Below the pieces are notes generated by a model. That model was not told where the DNA came from, searched no databases, and saw nothing but the letters and a program-made list of their open reading frames with translations. Made by a program: the position numbers and the translations under genes. Positions 1 to 8,697 of a stretch of DNA of 64,000 nucleotides are shown here, one piece after another (positions within the stretch are counted from its first letter, which is position 1; each line of letters starts with the position of its first letter). The DNA is from an uncultured Erythrobacter sp. (GTDB lineage: Bacteria > Pseudomonadota > Alphaproteobacteria > Sphingomonadales > Sphingomonadaceae): contig CALBWA010000004.1 in NCBI GenBank assembly GCA_937969505.1, forward strand, positions 89,683 through 153,682. The letters are read 5' to 3'.

Positions 1-863
1 GGCTGATAAGTCTGTTCTTCGCCGGGGAAACTGCGATCGCGCACTTCAGCTGCGTAGCGTGTCACAGCCTTGTCGATGATAGAGGCGATATCCTCATACC
101 TCTTCACGAAGCGGGGCACGCGCTCGAACATGCCGAGCATGTCTTCTGTTACCAGAACCTGCCCATCGCATTGGGCCGACGCGCCGATGCCGATAACCGG
201 GATTTCCAGTGATTGGGTGAGTGAGATCGCTATAGGCTCAATCACGCCTTCCGCGACAACCGCGAATGCTCCTGCGGCCTCCACCGCCTTGCCATCGGAA
301 ATGATCTTGGCGTGTTCCTCCTGACTGCGACCGCGTGCACCATATCCGCCCAGCACATTGACCGCCTGCGGGGTTAGCCCAACATGAGCCATGACTGGAA
401 TTCCGCGGCTGCTCAGAAACGAAATTGTTTCCGCCATCGCTTCTCCGCCTTCGAGCTTGACAGCAGCGCAACCGGTTTGAGCCATAATCTGGCTGGCACT
501 GTCGAATGCCTGTTGCGGCGAACTTTCATAACTTCCGAATGGCATGTCGACCACCACCACCGAATGGTAGCTGCCGCGAGTGACCGCAGCACCATGTGCG
601 ATCATCATGTCGAGCGTCACTTGCAGCGTTGAAGGGAGTCCATAAATGACCTGTCCAAGCGAGTCCCCGACCAACAGCATATCGCAATGAGCGTCCAGCA
701 ATTGCGCCTGTCGCGCAGTGTAAGCGGTCAGCATCACAAGCGGCTCTTTGGTGACGCCATCCTTCTTGCGGTCCCGGATTTTCGGGACTGTCAGGCGCCT
801 CATCGGCGCAGGAGTGGGATTGGCGCGGCTGGTCGACGTGTCGAGCTGAAAAGTGGTAGACAT
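1..863 (-). CDS. panB: 3-methyl-2-oxobutanoate hydroxymethyltransferase (partial, 3' end outside window)
   Basis: The enzyme transfers a hydroxymethyl group from 5,10-methylene-THF to 3-methyl-2-oxobutanoate, giving ketopantoate, the first committed step of pantothenate and CoA synthesis in the cytoplasm. About 287 residues are visible from ATG at 863, and the protein reads in frame to the window edge. The [11 protein letters not shown] segment (residues 65-75, D67), D105 in [10 protein letters not shown]137 in VKLEGG and E204 in AEGVIE match the Mg-binding and catalytic positions of PanB. The last visible residues ([10 protein letters not shown]) match the usual PanB end, so only a few codons are missing. 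It is divergent from the symporter gene at 1004. Confidence 0.95.
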   Translation of the reverse strand, partial: MSTTFQLDTSTSRANPTPAPMRRLTVPKIRDRKKDGVTKEPLVMLTAYTARQAQLLDAHCDMLLVGDSLGQVIYGLPSTLQVTLDMMIAHGAAVTRGSYHSVVVVDMPFGSYESSPQQAFDSASQIMAQTGCAAVKLEGGEAMAETISFLSSRGIPVMAHVGLTPQAVNVLGGYGARGRSQEEHAKIISDGKAVEAAGAFAVVAEGVIEPIAISLTQSLEIPVIGIGASAQCDGQVLVTEDMLGMFERVPRFVKRYEDIASIIDKAVTRYAAEVRDRSFPGEEQTYQ

Positions 864-1003
864 GGGTTCATCCTTAGCCGGCCTGTCGACAAAGGCCAAA
901 TCCCGATATGCGTTTCACCTCTTGGCGTGGCGGCGGTTTCGTTGCACAGTGATCAGCAAGGGAGGCGTGCCAAGGGCGCGCAAACAAGGGACACAAATCA
1001 ATC

Positions 1004-2419
1004 ATGGTAGCATCTACGAGTCCGGGCAGTTCGGGCGAGCGCGAGGGCTGGTCATCGCGCACAGCATTCATTTTGGCGGCGATTGGCTCTGCCGTTGGTT
1101 TGGGCAATCTGGTCCGTTTCCCGGCAGAGGCCGGGGCCAATGGCGGCGGTGCATTTGTTTTGTTTTATATCCTGTGCATCGTGTTGATCGGCCTTCCCGT
1201 TCTTCTGTCGGAAACCCTGATCGGGCGACATGGTCAAGCAGCAGCGCCAGAAAGTTATCGCAAGATGGCGCTCGAATCGGGCGCGTCAAAGCAATGGGAA
1301 TTTGTGGCATCGCTCGGCGTGTTGTCGGCGTTCCTCGTGCTCAGCTTTTACTGCGTTCTGGGGGGCTGGGTGCTGTATTATGTCGGCACATTTGCGGCAG
1401 ATTTGGTATCCTCCGGCGTGACCGGACCGGCCTTTGCCGGATCGAGTTTTGAACAGGTTGAGGCCTTGTTTCCGGCCATGATTTCTAACGGTCCGGTGAC
1501 GGTGGCTTTGAACATCGGGTTCTTGCTGATCACTTTATATTTTGTCTCGCGCGGTGTTTCAGGCGGGATCGAGAAGGTGGCAGTGTACCTAATGCCGATC
1601 TTCTTTATATTGCTGGTCGCCATTACGGTTTATGGCGCCTTTGGCGGAGCCATGGGCGAAACGGTGAGCTATCTGTTCACTTTTGAACCAGCTAAGCTGT
1701 CCGCGGACGTCATGTTGGCTGCCATTGGGCAGGCTTTCTTCTCCTTGTCCCTGGGTGTGGCCGGAATGGTAACCTATGGCGCTTATGTCAGCCGGGAAAC
1801 AAATCTGGCGAAAACGTCGGGCATAATCGTCGCAGCGGACACCTCGGTGGCCTTGATTGCAGGTTTGTGCATTTTCCCGATCGTATTTGCAGCGGGCCTT
1901 GCGCCCAACGGCGGTCTAGGCCTCATGTTTCAAACGCTTCCCCATGCATTTCAGGACATTCCTGGCGGTGCTTTAATCGGCCTGGCATTTTTCGTCATGG
2001 TCGCGTTTGCTGCTTTGACCAGTTCGGTTGCCTTGATGGAGGTGCCCTCGGCATGGGTCATTGACCGGTTTAAAGTGTCCCGGCTGGTCGCGACATTGTT
2101 GGTTACGGCTGGCGCTTTGGTTTTAGGGGCATTGTCAGCGCTTTCCATGGGAGCGCTTTCAGGCTGGCATCCTCTTGGCTTTATTCCTCTGTTTGAGGGG
2201 CAGGGCATGCTGGATACGCTTGATACGTTGACCGGCAAGCTGACATTGCCAATTGGCGCTTTGTTGACGTCGATCTTTGTTGGTTGGATTGCCGAGAAGC
2301 GGTTGATCGATAGCGAGAACGGGTTGGAGGGTGGCCTGCATCGGCTCTGGCTGTTTCTTGTACGGTGGCTGTGTCCGATCGCCTTGGCTGCCATCCTGAT
2401 TTTCGGCATTTTCGGCTAA
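1004..2419 (+). CDS. Sodium-dependent transporter, neurotransmitter:sodium symporter (SNF) family
   Basis: This 471-residue inner-membrane protein belongs to the NSS/SNF family (LeuT fold), which moves amino acids or similar solutes with Na+. The N-terminal signature is clear: WSSRTAFILAAIGSAVGLGN followed by LVRFP around residues 16-40 forms the unwound TM1 with the sodium and substrate sites. Hydrophobic segments continue to the C terminus, for about 11-12 helices, typical of the bacterial short form. The substrate cannot be told from sequence. The ATG at 1004 begins a short polar cytoplasmic tail. A strong hairpin follows the stop, and the gene converges on the PNPOx-like gene. Confidence 0.92.
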   Translation: MVASTSPGSSGEREGWSSRTAFILAAIGSAVGLGNLVRFPAEAGANGGGAFVLFYILCIVLIGLPVLLSETLIGRHGQAAAPESYRKMALESGASKQWEFVASLGVLSAFLVLSFYCVLGGWVLYYVGTFAADLVSSGVTGPAFAGSSFEQVEALFPAMISNGPVTVALNIGFLLITLYFVSRGVSGGIEKVAVYLMPIFFILLVAITVYGAFGGAMGETVSYLFTFEPAKLSADVMLAAIGQAFFSLSLGVAGMVTYGAYVSRETNLAKTSGIIVAADTSVALIAGLCIFPIVFAAGLAPNGGLGLMFQTLPHAFQDIPGGALIGLAFFVMVAFAALTSSVALMEVPSAWVIDRFKVSRLVATLLVTAGALVLGALSALSMGALSGWHPLGFIPLFEGQGMLDTLDTLTGKLTLPIGALLTSIFVGWIAEKRLIDSENGLEGGLHRLWLFLVRWLCPIALAAILIFGIFG

Positions 2420-2440
2420 ATCTGCTCACTCCAATTGGGC

Positions 2441-2478
2441 AAAAAAGGGGCCGCTCCCGATACGGGAGCAGCCCCTTT
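2441..2478. terminator. Bidirectional rho-independent terminator
   Basis: A GC-rich hairpin lies between two convergent genes: arms GGGGC/GCCCC and GCTCCCG/CGGGAGC around one mismatch, with a three-base loop. It has an A-run on the left (T-run for the minus strand) and CCCCTTTG on the right. Confidence 0.85.
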
Positions 2479-2501
2479 GTGTTTGTGGTGTGCGACAATG
2501 C

Positions 2502-2984
2502 TTAGAGCGTGGTTTCCACGTGCTTGTCTTTTACGTCATCGTGGACAGTCATGCCCATGGCCATTTTGGCCGTGGTCATGAGGCCCATCTCGCCGCTCCA
2601 GATCTCCGCTTCGCGCAGATCCATCCGGAGGAAGAGAATGTCGGGATCATCCTTGCCGCCATCGTACCACGCCTTCACAAAGTTGTTCCAGAAATACTCG
2701 AAGCGTTCCTGATTGTCCTCGATGAAAAGGCTGCCGTGGAAACGGGCAAACACGTCGTGGTTCTTGCCCTCATACGTGGCTGTGACGGTACCAAGCTTGG
2801 CAAAATCGCTGTTTTTCTGAGTGAAGAACCAGATTGCACTGTCAGCATCCTTGTCCGTTTGTGCGGTCATGGGAACGGCAGTGCCTGGTTCGCCATCGCG
2901 TTGCAGAAACAAAAATGGGGAATCGGACAATGCTTTCCAGAATTTGGTTTTCAGTTCGTCAGCATTTCCTTGTTCATAGCGCAT
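2502..2984 (-). CDS. Pyridoxamine 5'-phosphate oxidase-like family protein (general stress protein 26 type)
   Basis: This 160-residue split-barrel protein belongs to the PNPOx-like flavin-binding superfamily, in the group often called general stress protein 26 or 'pyridoxamine 5'-phosphate oxidase family'. Visible family features are the FWKALSDSPFLFLQ start, the IWFFTQKNSDFAKL strand-turn (residues about 50-63) and the FRMDLREAEIWSG-like C-terminal strand (here LRMDLREAEIWSG). True PNPOx activity is not expected; relatives bind FMN, FAD or F420 and their role is vague. ATG at 2984 is chosen because AGGAG sits 6-7 bases upstream; an in-frame TTG at 3005 would lie in front of that ribosome site. 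The hairpin at 2441-2478 ends the transcript. Confidence 0.85.
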   Translation of the reverse strand: MRYEQGNADELKTKFWKALSDSPFLFLQRDGEPGTAVPMTAQTDKDADSAIWFFTQKNSDFAKLGTVTATYEGKNHDVFARFHGSLFIEDNQERFEYFWNNFVKAWYDGGKDDPDILFLRMDLREAEIWSGEMGLMTTAKMAMGMTVHDDVKDKHVETTL

Positions 2985-3099
2985 AATAATCTCCTGTTTG
3001 GTCAATCAATGGCTGGGCAGGTGTGTTGTTCCGCTAGGTCAGGCAGAGCGAGGCCGGGCAGGGGTGAATTGTGTTGCATTGCAAATGGATAGCGCGTGG

Positions 3100-3134
3100 T
3101 TGCATTCGTCAACGCGAAAGAACATAATAAGAAC
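3100..3134 (+). promoter_or_regulatory. SOS promoter with LexA box overlapping the -10 element
   Basis: GAAC-ATAATAA-GAAC at 3120-3134 is a perfect match to the alphaproteobacterial LexA operator GAAC-N7-GAAC. A sigma70-type promoter fits exactly around it: TTGCAT at 3100-3105, a 17-base spacer, and CATAAT at 3123-3128, so the -10 lies inside the operator. Transcription would start near 3135 and read into imuA. LexA binding here would directly block RNA polymerase. The box and spacing are seen in the sequence; control by LexA is inferred. Confidence 0.75.
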
Positions 3135-3191
3135 ATGCTTTCTGGCGAATCTTCACTTCATCGGCATCATTTGCCGCTCGCCGGGCTCACA

Positions 3192-3998
3192 ATGGGCCCG
3201 CCATTGAATGCTGGCAGCAGGTCTGAGCTTGCCATTCTGCAGGAGGGGCGATGGAGGCCTGGCCTGGGCGAAGTGAAGCATAATGAAGTTTTCGCTAATT
3301 CCGGCGATGGCGCAGGCTTCGGGCTCGCGCTGGCGCTGGCGGAGGATGCGGGCAAGGTAAATGCGCTGTTGGGTAACCGGACGGACCGTGATCGGGGACG
3401 CAAGCCGGTATTGTGGGTGCAGGATCGCAAATCTATCAGAACTTCGGGCAGACCCTATCGCCATGGCTTGCCGCGTCATTGGCAGGACAGGTTGATCCAT
3501 GTTGAAGCAGGCAATTGCGAGGATGCATTGTTCGCTATGGAAGAAGGCTTGCGCTGCCCTCAACTGGCTTTTGTCGTGGGTGAGATTGCCGGAAATCCGC
3601 GAGGCCTATCCTTTACTGCGTCACGTCGGCTCAGCTTGGCCAGTGAACGGAGCGGCATCGCACTATGGTTGTTGCGAGTGGATGCAAGACCGGATCTGTC
3701 ATCGGCCCGAATGCGCTGGAATGCCAGGGCGCAGCCATCGCTACGGGCTGAATGGGACGCGCGAGCGCCCGGAAGGCCGGTGTGGCAAGCTGAACTGTTT
3801 AGATCCCGCAGTCATGCGCCAGGAACATGGAACCTGCATGCTGCTGATGGAGATTTGTCGATAATGGTCCTGCAAAAACAGCTGACCCCCATGCGTAATC
3901 GTCTTGTCGGTCAGGCCTTCATTCATTCATCGTCTTCGGTCATGCGTAACGCAGCTCAGCATAATGATGCGGCGGTCCCGCTCCGGGCTATCGCTTGA
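3192..3998 (+). CDS. imuA: ImuA-like SOS mutagenesis protein (RecA-fold), without adjacent imuB
   Basis: The protein resembles ImuA, a RecA-fold accessory factor that works with ImuB and DnaE2 in translesion synthesis after DNA damage. Family-like segments are NEVFAN near the N terminus, GFGLALALAEDAGK, VLWVQDRKS, GRPYRHGLPRHW, DALFAMEEGLRC followed by VVGEIAG, and FTASRRLSLASERSG. The predicted transcript starts near 3135, so ATG 3192 gives a normal leader; ATG 3135 in the same frame would be leaderless and touch the LexA box. The last 40 or so residues (after GTWNLHAADG) do not look like the family and may be read-through beyond a lost end. ImuB and DnaE2 normally follow; here the next gene is a PilZ protein. 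Functionality is uncertain. Confidence 0.72.
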   Translation: MGPPLNAGSRSELAILQEGRWRPGLGEVKHNEVFANSGDGAGFGLALALAEDAGKVNALLGNRTDRDRGRKPVLWVQDRKSIRTSGRPYRHGLPRHWQDRLIHVEAGNCEDALFAMEEGLRCPQLAFVVGEIAGNPRGLSFTASRRLSLASERSGIALWLLRVDARPDLSSARMRWNARAQPSLRAEWDARAPGRPVWQAELFRSRSHAPGTWNLHAADGDLSIMVLQKQLTPMRNRLVGQAFIHSSSSVMRNAAQHNDAAVPLRAIA

Positions 3999-4085
3999 TT
4001 TAGACGTCAGACCCTAACCTGTTAAAATCCCTTAAGTGCGGATTTGTCTTACGGTCCGTTAACCAATGTCTGGCAAGAGGGAGGC

Positions 4086-4403
4086 ATGGAACAGGACACA
4101 ACCCGATCATCTGTGCGCAAGCCGCTCGACATTCTGGTCGAAGGTCGCCTGCGCGCGCGCCCAATCTGCGTTGAATTGATTGATGTTTCCGAAGGTGGTT
4201 GCAAGATCAAGGGACGGCATGGCTTCGCCGAAAAGGGCGAGCATGTGACTCTGACGGTTAATGGAATCCGCGCGCCACTAGGCAATATTGTCTGGGTCGA
4301 AGGTAAATATGCAGGGGTAAGCTTTTCTGGGACCATGCACCCGGCCATTATCGACCATCTATGCAAAAAACAGCTTGAGAAAAAACGCGATTCCGCAAGC
4401 TAG
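4086..4403 (+). CDS. PilZ domain protein
   Basis: This 105-residue single-domain cytoplasmic protein has the PilZ signature DVSEGGCKIKG (the DxSxxG motif), followed by the usual beta-barrel pattern and GNIVWVEGKYAGVSF near residue 75-90. PilZ domains bind cyclic di-GMP and relay it to motility or surface polymers. The first motif (RxxxR, here at RKPLD, about residue 10) lacks its second arginine, so c-di-GMP binding is doubtful. ATG 4086 is preferred over an upstream TTG at 4044 because AGAGGGAGG lies just before it. The gene is alone and ends at a hairpin at 4442. Confidence 0.85.
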   Translation: MEQDTTRSSVRKPLDILVEGRLRARPICVELIDVSEGGCKIKGRHGFAEKGEHVTLTVNGIRAPLGNIVWVEGKYAGVSFSGTMHPAIIDHLCKKQLEKKRDSAS

Positions 4404-4441
4404 GTCTGTATTCCAGGTTTACCTTTGTGACGTGCAAAAAA

Positions 4442-4472
4442 CGGGGCCAGCACAGTATATGTGCCAGCCCCG
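4442..4472 (-). terminator. Rho-independent terminator for the carbonic anhydrase gene
   Basis: A hairpin with arms CGGGGC/GCCCCG and GCACA/TGTGC, a small internal loop and apical loop GTATA. It is followed on the minus strand by a run of six T. It sits between the convergent PilZ and carbonic anhydrase genes and may stop both. Confidence 0.75.
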
Positions 4473-4491
4473 CTTCGCTTGTCAGATATAG

Positions 4492-5217
4492 TTACTCGCT
4501 GGGCGCAACCAGCAAACGGTTGCCCAAAGGCTGAATCGAACGCGCTGTCGGGCCAAGCGAGCCAGCCATTGCAGCGATTTGTTCAGCGCTGGCTTCCATT
4601 GTCTGTCCGACAACATGCCAGTTCACACCTTCGCTGCAGGGCGGGGTGGTCAGCGAACCCATGTAACGAAACACGGACAGATCGTCGGGGATCATTTCCG
4701 ACGCATCTACCGTCAATTCAGTGCCGTCGCCGCTTTCCAAGGCGTCAGCGATCGACGCGAGCGCGGGATTTTCGTCGCCTTCGACAAACATTACGCCAAG
4801 AACGCCCAGTTCACCTGCATCCGTGGCATGGACGAAATGCGCGACCAGCGGGTGCCGCTCGCCCGAGATGGCGTGCTCTGCCGGTGTGTGGAAATGAACC
4901 TGGATCAGATTGAACATCTTGTCGCCTGACTTCATGCCCATGCCGGCTGGAAAATCGACTTGCAGCTTCTGGTCCGCCACTGCCAACGTACCAGCAGTTT
5001 CGCCATAATTGGTTGTCACAGTGATATTGCCTGTGGCCTTGGCTTCGCTCAGATCAATCGGGGATTGCATCAGTCCGGCGTCGCAAATGGCGTAAGCGCT
5101 GTTTTCGAGCGACCAGCGCTCTGGCAATTCGCCATCTCCAAACTTCCAGTCCTTCGCTGCTCCAACGGCAGGAACGGCCAGCAAGGTGGCTGCGGCAATG
5201 GGGGCAAGATACTTCAT
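4492..5217 (-). CDS. Periplasmic alpha-class carbonic anhydrase
   Basis: The enzyme interconverts CO2 and bicarbonate in the periplasm. The 241-residue precursor begins with a Sec signal peptide (residues 1-20, ending AVGA). Alpha-class landmarks are all present: MQSPIDL near residue 50, zinc ligands H108 and H110 in VHFHTPAEH, the third ligand H127 in AHFVHATD, and YMGSLTTPPCSEGVNW near residue 185-200, which carries the threonine and hydrophobic CO2 pocket. C45 and C193-region cysteines could form the disulfide seen in bacterial alpha enzymes. The gene stands alone, converges on pilZ and ends at the hairpin at 4442-4472. Confidence 0.95.
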   Translation of the reverse strand: MKYLAPIAAATLLAVPAVGAAKDWKFGDGELPERWSLENSAYAICDAGLMQSPIDLSEAKATGNITVTTNYGETAGTLAVADQKLQVDFPAGMGMKSGDKMFNLIQVHFHTPAEHAISGERHPLVAHFVHATDAGELGVLGVMFVEGDENPALASIADALESGDGTELTVDASEMIPDDLSVFRYMGSLTTPPCSEGVNWHVVGQTMEASAEQIAAMAGSLGPTARSIQPLGNRLLVAPSE

Positions 5218-5744
5218 AATTGTCTCCCTACTCCAGGAGCAATCAAGCCCCCGGGGTTTGCGACCGGCGCGACATTCAAAACAATCCGCGCTGGTCGTTC
5301 GCTACGTCCGACATCACAGGCACGATTGCCTGCCAGAGGGGCCCGGTCCGTACTGCCAATACGCACCGGGGCAGTGTCGGTTCCCCTGAAGCAGGAGTTT
5401 CTTGACCAACGCGGCATCTCATTTTGAATAGGGTGCGATGACAGGCCGATCTGCCTCGAAACAGGCTTGCAATTCGCGCAGCAAACAGTTGCAAAGTGCA
5501 GGCTTGGCAGCAGTCGAAAAACCACTTGTGCATGAACAATGGTCTGTTAGTTTACTGGCAATTCCGACAATCATTACAAGATCGGGTCGTTATTGGTCGA
5601 AAGTGTTCGATCAAACCGCACAATTCGCGCGCTAACGACAGGTGTCTTGTAAAGTGATCATATCCCGATTTCCGCAGAATATTGCAGCGTTGCTTTTCGC
5701 TAACGCATCCAGGCGTATGTCTATGCGGACCTGAGGGAAACGAT
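5218..5744. other. Intergenic stretch with no supported gene
   Basis: These 527 bases separate the divergent carbonic anhydrase and extensin-like genes and must hold both promoters. Short open frames of 60-100 codons exist on both strands, but none has a recognisable protein, good ribosome site or convincing composition. No tRNA, riboswitch or strong hairpin was found by eye. Confidence 0.6.
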
Positions 5745-6467
5745 ATGAATACTAAGCTTTCCCAGCGTCTTGGGCGCTTCTCTTTTGATCGCAGCCTGCT
5801 TAGCTGGTTGATCGCGATCATATTACTGTTTGCCGGTTGGATGTATCTGCAAGCCAACCCGCAACACAATCCGCTTGCTCCGCTTGATCTGGATGACCCA
5901 CCAGGATTGGCAATGTCATCGAAATTGTCGTCGATCACTCAGAACCGGGGCGCCTGCCGCGCTGCTCTGGCCCACAGCGGGGTGAATTTCCGCCGGTTAC
6001 CCGCCACCGGTGACGGACCGTGTGCACTGCTTGACCGAACGCAATTGTCGCAGAGCTACTTGGCGCCAAGCGCATCGACGATGACCTGTCCGGTCGCGGC
6101 CGGTCTGGAAATTTGGGTGCGCCACGGCTTGCAGCAAGCGGCCCAGCAGCACATGGGTGCCGACGTTGCTACGATCGAACATATCGGGACGGTCAATTGC
6201 CGGCGAATGAACAATCGCCGATCCGGCCCGTGGAGCGAACACGCCACTGGCAACGCCATTGATATTCGCTCCTTTGTTTTGAGTGATGGGCGGCGAGTAA
6301 ATGTCGAGGGCGGGTGGGATGACCCTGAGACCAGCGGTTTCCTCAAGGCGGCGCGTGATGCGGCTTGCCTGAGCTTTCGAACTGTATTGTCTCCGGATTA
6401 CAATGCGGCTCACACCGATCATTTTCATCTTGATCAAGGTACGCGCTGGAACATAGTGTGTCGCTAG
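5745..6467 (+). CDS. Extensin-like family protein, membrane-anchored
   Basis: This 240-residue protein has one N-terminal membrane helix (about residues 18-37) and an extensin-like C-terminal domain facing the periplasm. The diagnostic parts are RGACRAALAHSGV, TMTCPVAAGLEIW, the HATGNAIDIRSF motif and HTDHFHLD near the end. The His/Asp pattern resembles the D-Ala-D-Ala carboxypeptidase/VanY-like metallopeptidase fold, so a role in the cell wall is plausible but unproven. Paired cysteines suggest disulfides. ATG 5745 follows GAGGGA. The gene converges on phoB with only 12 bases between stop codons. Confidence 0.88.
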   Translation: MNTKLSQRLGRFSFDRSLLSWLIAIILLFAGWMYLQANPQHNPLAPLDLDDPPGLAMSSKLSSITQNRGACRAALAHSGVNFRRLPATGDGPCALLDRTQLSQSYLAPSASTMTCPVAAGLEIWVRHGLQQAAQQHMGADVATIEHIGTVNCRRMNNRRSGPWSEHATGNAIDIRSFVLSDGRRVNVEGGWDDPETSGFLKAARDAACLSFRTVLSPDYNAAHTDHFHLDQGTRWNIVCR

Positions 6468-6479
6468 GGCACAGTTGAT

Positions 6480-7169
6480 TTAGCGCGGTTCAAGCGCATA
6501 TCCGGCCGATCGAACGGTGCGGACAGGGTCCTTGCGACCACTGATCTCTATTGCCTTGCGCAAGCGGCGAATGTGTACATCTACGGTTCGCAATTCAATA
6601 TCACTGCCGGTACCCCATGCGCCGTCAAGCAGCTGGCCCCTGCTGAAAACGCGCCCCGGACTCTCCATGAAGAATTTGAGCAGACGATATTCGGTCGGAC
6701 CCAATTGGAGGGCCTGTCCTGCGCGAATGACCTTGTGGGCGACCGGATCGAGGGAGATGTCACCAACCGTAATGGTTTCTCCAGCCAGTGCCGGGCGGAT
6801 ACGTCTCATGACCGCCGATACTCGTGCCAACAGCTCTCGTGGACTGAAGGGCTTGGTCAGATAGTCATCAGCCCCGGTTTCAAGCCCGCGAACACGGTCG
6901 TCCTCGGCCTCTCGTGCGGTCAGCATGATGATCGGGACATGTGCGGTGCTCTTATCGCGGCGCAATCGACGGCACACTTCAATGCCGCTGGTGCCTTCAA
7001 TCATCCAATCCAGGATGATGAGGTCCGGGATGTCCTCGCTGGCCATTACCAGCGCTTCATCTCCATCAGCCGTTGTGCGCACTTCATAGCCTTGTTGCTG
7101 AAAGCGAAATTCCAGCAATTCCGATAAGGCCGGGTCGTCTTCGACCAAAAGCAGTTTGGCACCTGACAT
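6480..7169 (-). CDS. phoB: Phosphate regulon response regulator PhoB
   Basis: A 229-residue OmpR/PhoB-class DNA-binding regulator activated by PhoR under phosphate starvation. The receiver domain carries the acidic pair E10-D11-D12, the phospho-acceptor D54 in IILDWM, the switch threonine in IIMLTARE and the lysine in DYLTKPF. The winged-helix effector domain ends in RTVDVHIRRLRKAIE and RTVRSAGYALEPR. ATG 7169 is preferred because GGGGGGAC lies upstream; a longer frame to 7211 adds unrelated residues. It is the last gene of the phoR-pst-phoU block, 71 bases after phoU. Confidence 0.96.
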   Translation of the reverse strand: MSGAKLLLVEDDPALSELLEFRFQQQGYEVRTTADGDEALVMASEDIPDLIILDWMIEGTSGIEVCRRLRRDKSTAHVPIIMLTAREAEDDRVRGLETGADDYLTKPFSPRELLARVSAVMRRIRPALAGETITVGDISLDPVAHKVIRAGQALQLGPTEYRLLKFFMESPGRVFSRGQLLDGAWGTGSDIELRTVDVHIRRLRKAIEISGRKDPVRTVRSAGYALEPR

Positions 7170-7240
7170 CAGTTGTCCCCCCAACAATTCTGCCGTCAAA
7201 CTAGGCACCATCAGTGTTGCGTTTTTAAGACAAACAGATG

Positions 7241-7909
7241 TCAGCGATCCTCTTCAGGTGGATAAAGACCGGTCGCTGCATAGTGCACCATTTCGGCAAC
7301 ATTGGTGGCATGATCACCAATTCGTTCGAGATTTCGGGCAATGAACAGCAATTGCGCGGCACTGGATATGGTCGCTGGATTTTCGACCATGTAGCTTACC
7401 AGATTGCGGAAAATGCTGTTGTAGAACGCGTCTACTTTTTCATCGGTAGCAATGACTTCACGGGCCAGGTCAGCGTCGCGAGCGGAATAAGCGGTCAGCA
7501 CATCGTGAACCATTTCGGCAGCCAGATCGCCCATTGCAGGAAGCAGGGTCAGCGGTTCGAACTTCTCGCGCCCGTCAATCTGTCCCACCCGCTTGGCGAT
7601 ATTTTTGGAGTAATCCCCAATGCGTTCAACAACGCCGGCAATCTTCAGTGCTGCGATCACTTCACGCAGGTCATCAGCCATCGGCGCCCTCAAAGCGATC
7701 ACTCGAACAGCGAGCTTGTCGACCTCTGTCTCAAGCTCGTCGATCTTCTTGTCGCCATCGATGACCTTTTGCGCCAATTCCTGATCGCCGCGAACCAGCG
7801 CTTCAAGCGCGCCTTGAATGGCAACTTCGGACAAGCCGCCCATTTCCGCGATTAGCCCGCGCAGGCGAGTGATGTCTTCGTCGAATGCCTTGACTGTATG
7901 ATCGGACAT
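7241..7909 (-). CDS. phoU: Phosphate signalling/transport accessory protein PhoU
   Basis: This 222-residue all-helical protein has two PhoU repeats; each carries the metal-binding E/DxxxD pattern (for example VIDGDKKIDELE near residue 45 and VIATDEKVDAFYN near residue 145). PhoU links the Pst transporter to the PhoR kinase and keeps the regulon off when phosphate is plentiful. Its ATG overlaps the pstB stop by one base (TAATG), showing translational coupling. Confidence 0.96.
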   Translation of the reverse strand: MSDHTVKAFDEDITRLRGLIAEMGGLSEVAIQGALEALVRGDQELAQKVIDGDKKIDELETEVDKLAVRVIALRAPMADDLREVIAALKIAGVVERIGDYSKNIAKRVGQIDGREKFEPLTLLPAMGDLAAEMVHDVLTAYSARDADLAREVIATDEKVDAFYNSIFRNLVSYMVENPATISSAAQLLFIARNLERIGDHATNVAEMVHYAATGLYPPEEDR

Positions 7910-8697
7910 TATCCGTACCGCCCTGTGATGTAATCCTGAGTGCGTTGTTCAATCGGATTGGTGAATATGTTGGACGTCTGACCGTATTCTACCATCTTGC
8001 CGAGATGGAAGAAAGCCGTGCGCTGCGAGACACGTGCGGCCTGTTGCATTGAATGGGTGACGATAACGATGGCGAACCGGCCACTCAATTCGTTGATCAG
8101 TTCCTCGATCTTGGCCGTAGCAATCGGATCAAGCGCAGAGCAGGGTTCATCCATCAGGATCACTTCGGGGTCCACAGCGATGGCGCGAGCGATGCACAGA
8201 CGCTGTTGCTGACCACCCGAAAGCGCGGTCCCGGAATCGGTCAAGCGATCCTTCACCTCTTCCCACAGGCCAGCCCGACGCAGCGATCTTTCGACAACTT
8301 CGTCCACATCATCCTTGCTTTCTGCAAGGCCGTGGATGCGCGGACCATAGGCGATATTGTCATAAATTGACTTGGGGAAGGGGTTGGGTTTCTGAAACAC
8401 CATGCCAACCCGGGCACGCAACTGAACCACATCCATGTTCGATGTATAGATATTCTCGCCGTCCAGCTCGATCGTACCTTCGACGCGCGCCGACGGGATG
8501 GTATCGTTCATCCGGTTCATCGTCCGCAGAAAAGTGGACTTTCCGCACCCCGAAGGGCCGATGAACGCGGTGACATATTCTGCAGGAATATCGATCGAGA
8601 CGTCATCGATAGCCTTTTTGTCGCCGTAATAGACCGAGACACCGCTTGCGCGCATTTTCGCTTCGGTCTTCTCAAGATCGGGATGGATTACAGTCAC
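7909..8697 (-). CDS. pstB: Phosphate ABC transporter ATP-binding protein PstB
   Basis: The 262-residue ATPase drives high-affinity phosphate import. It has Walker [10 protein letters not shown] (residues 47-55), the Q-loop VFQKPNPFP, the signature [15 protein letters not shown] and Walker [14 protein letters not shown], followed by the switch histidine in [15 protein letters not shown]. The length and the [11 protein letters not shown] segment are specific to PstB. The start overlaps the pstA stop by four bases. Confidence 0.98.
   Translation of the reverse strand: MTVIHPDLEKTEAKMRASGVSVYYGDKKAIDDVSIDIPAEYVTAFIGPSGCGKSTFLRTMNRMNDTIPSARVEGTIELDGENIYTSNMDVVQLRARVGMVFQKPNPFPKSIYDNIAYGPRIHGLAESKDDVDEVVERSLRRAGLWEEVKDRLTDSGTALSGGQQQRLCIARAIAVDPEVILMDEPCSALDPIATAKIEELINELSGRFAIVIVTHSMQQAARVSQRTAFFHLGKMVEYGQTSNIFTNPIEQRTQDYITGRYG

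Noticed and set aside
5214..5539. Two overlapping minus-strand frames upstream of the carbonic anhydrase gene
   Set aside because: No ribosome site, no recognisable domain, arginine/cysteine-rich composition typical of shadow frames.
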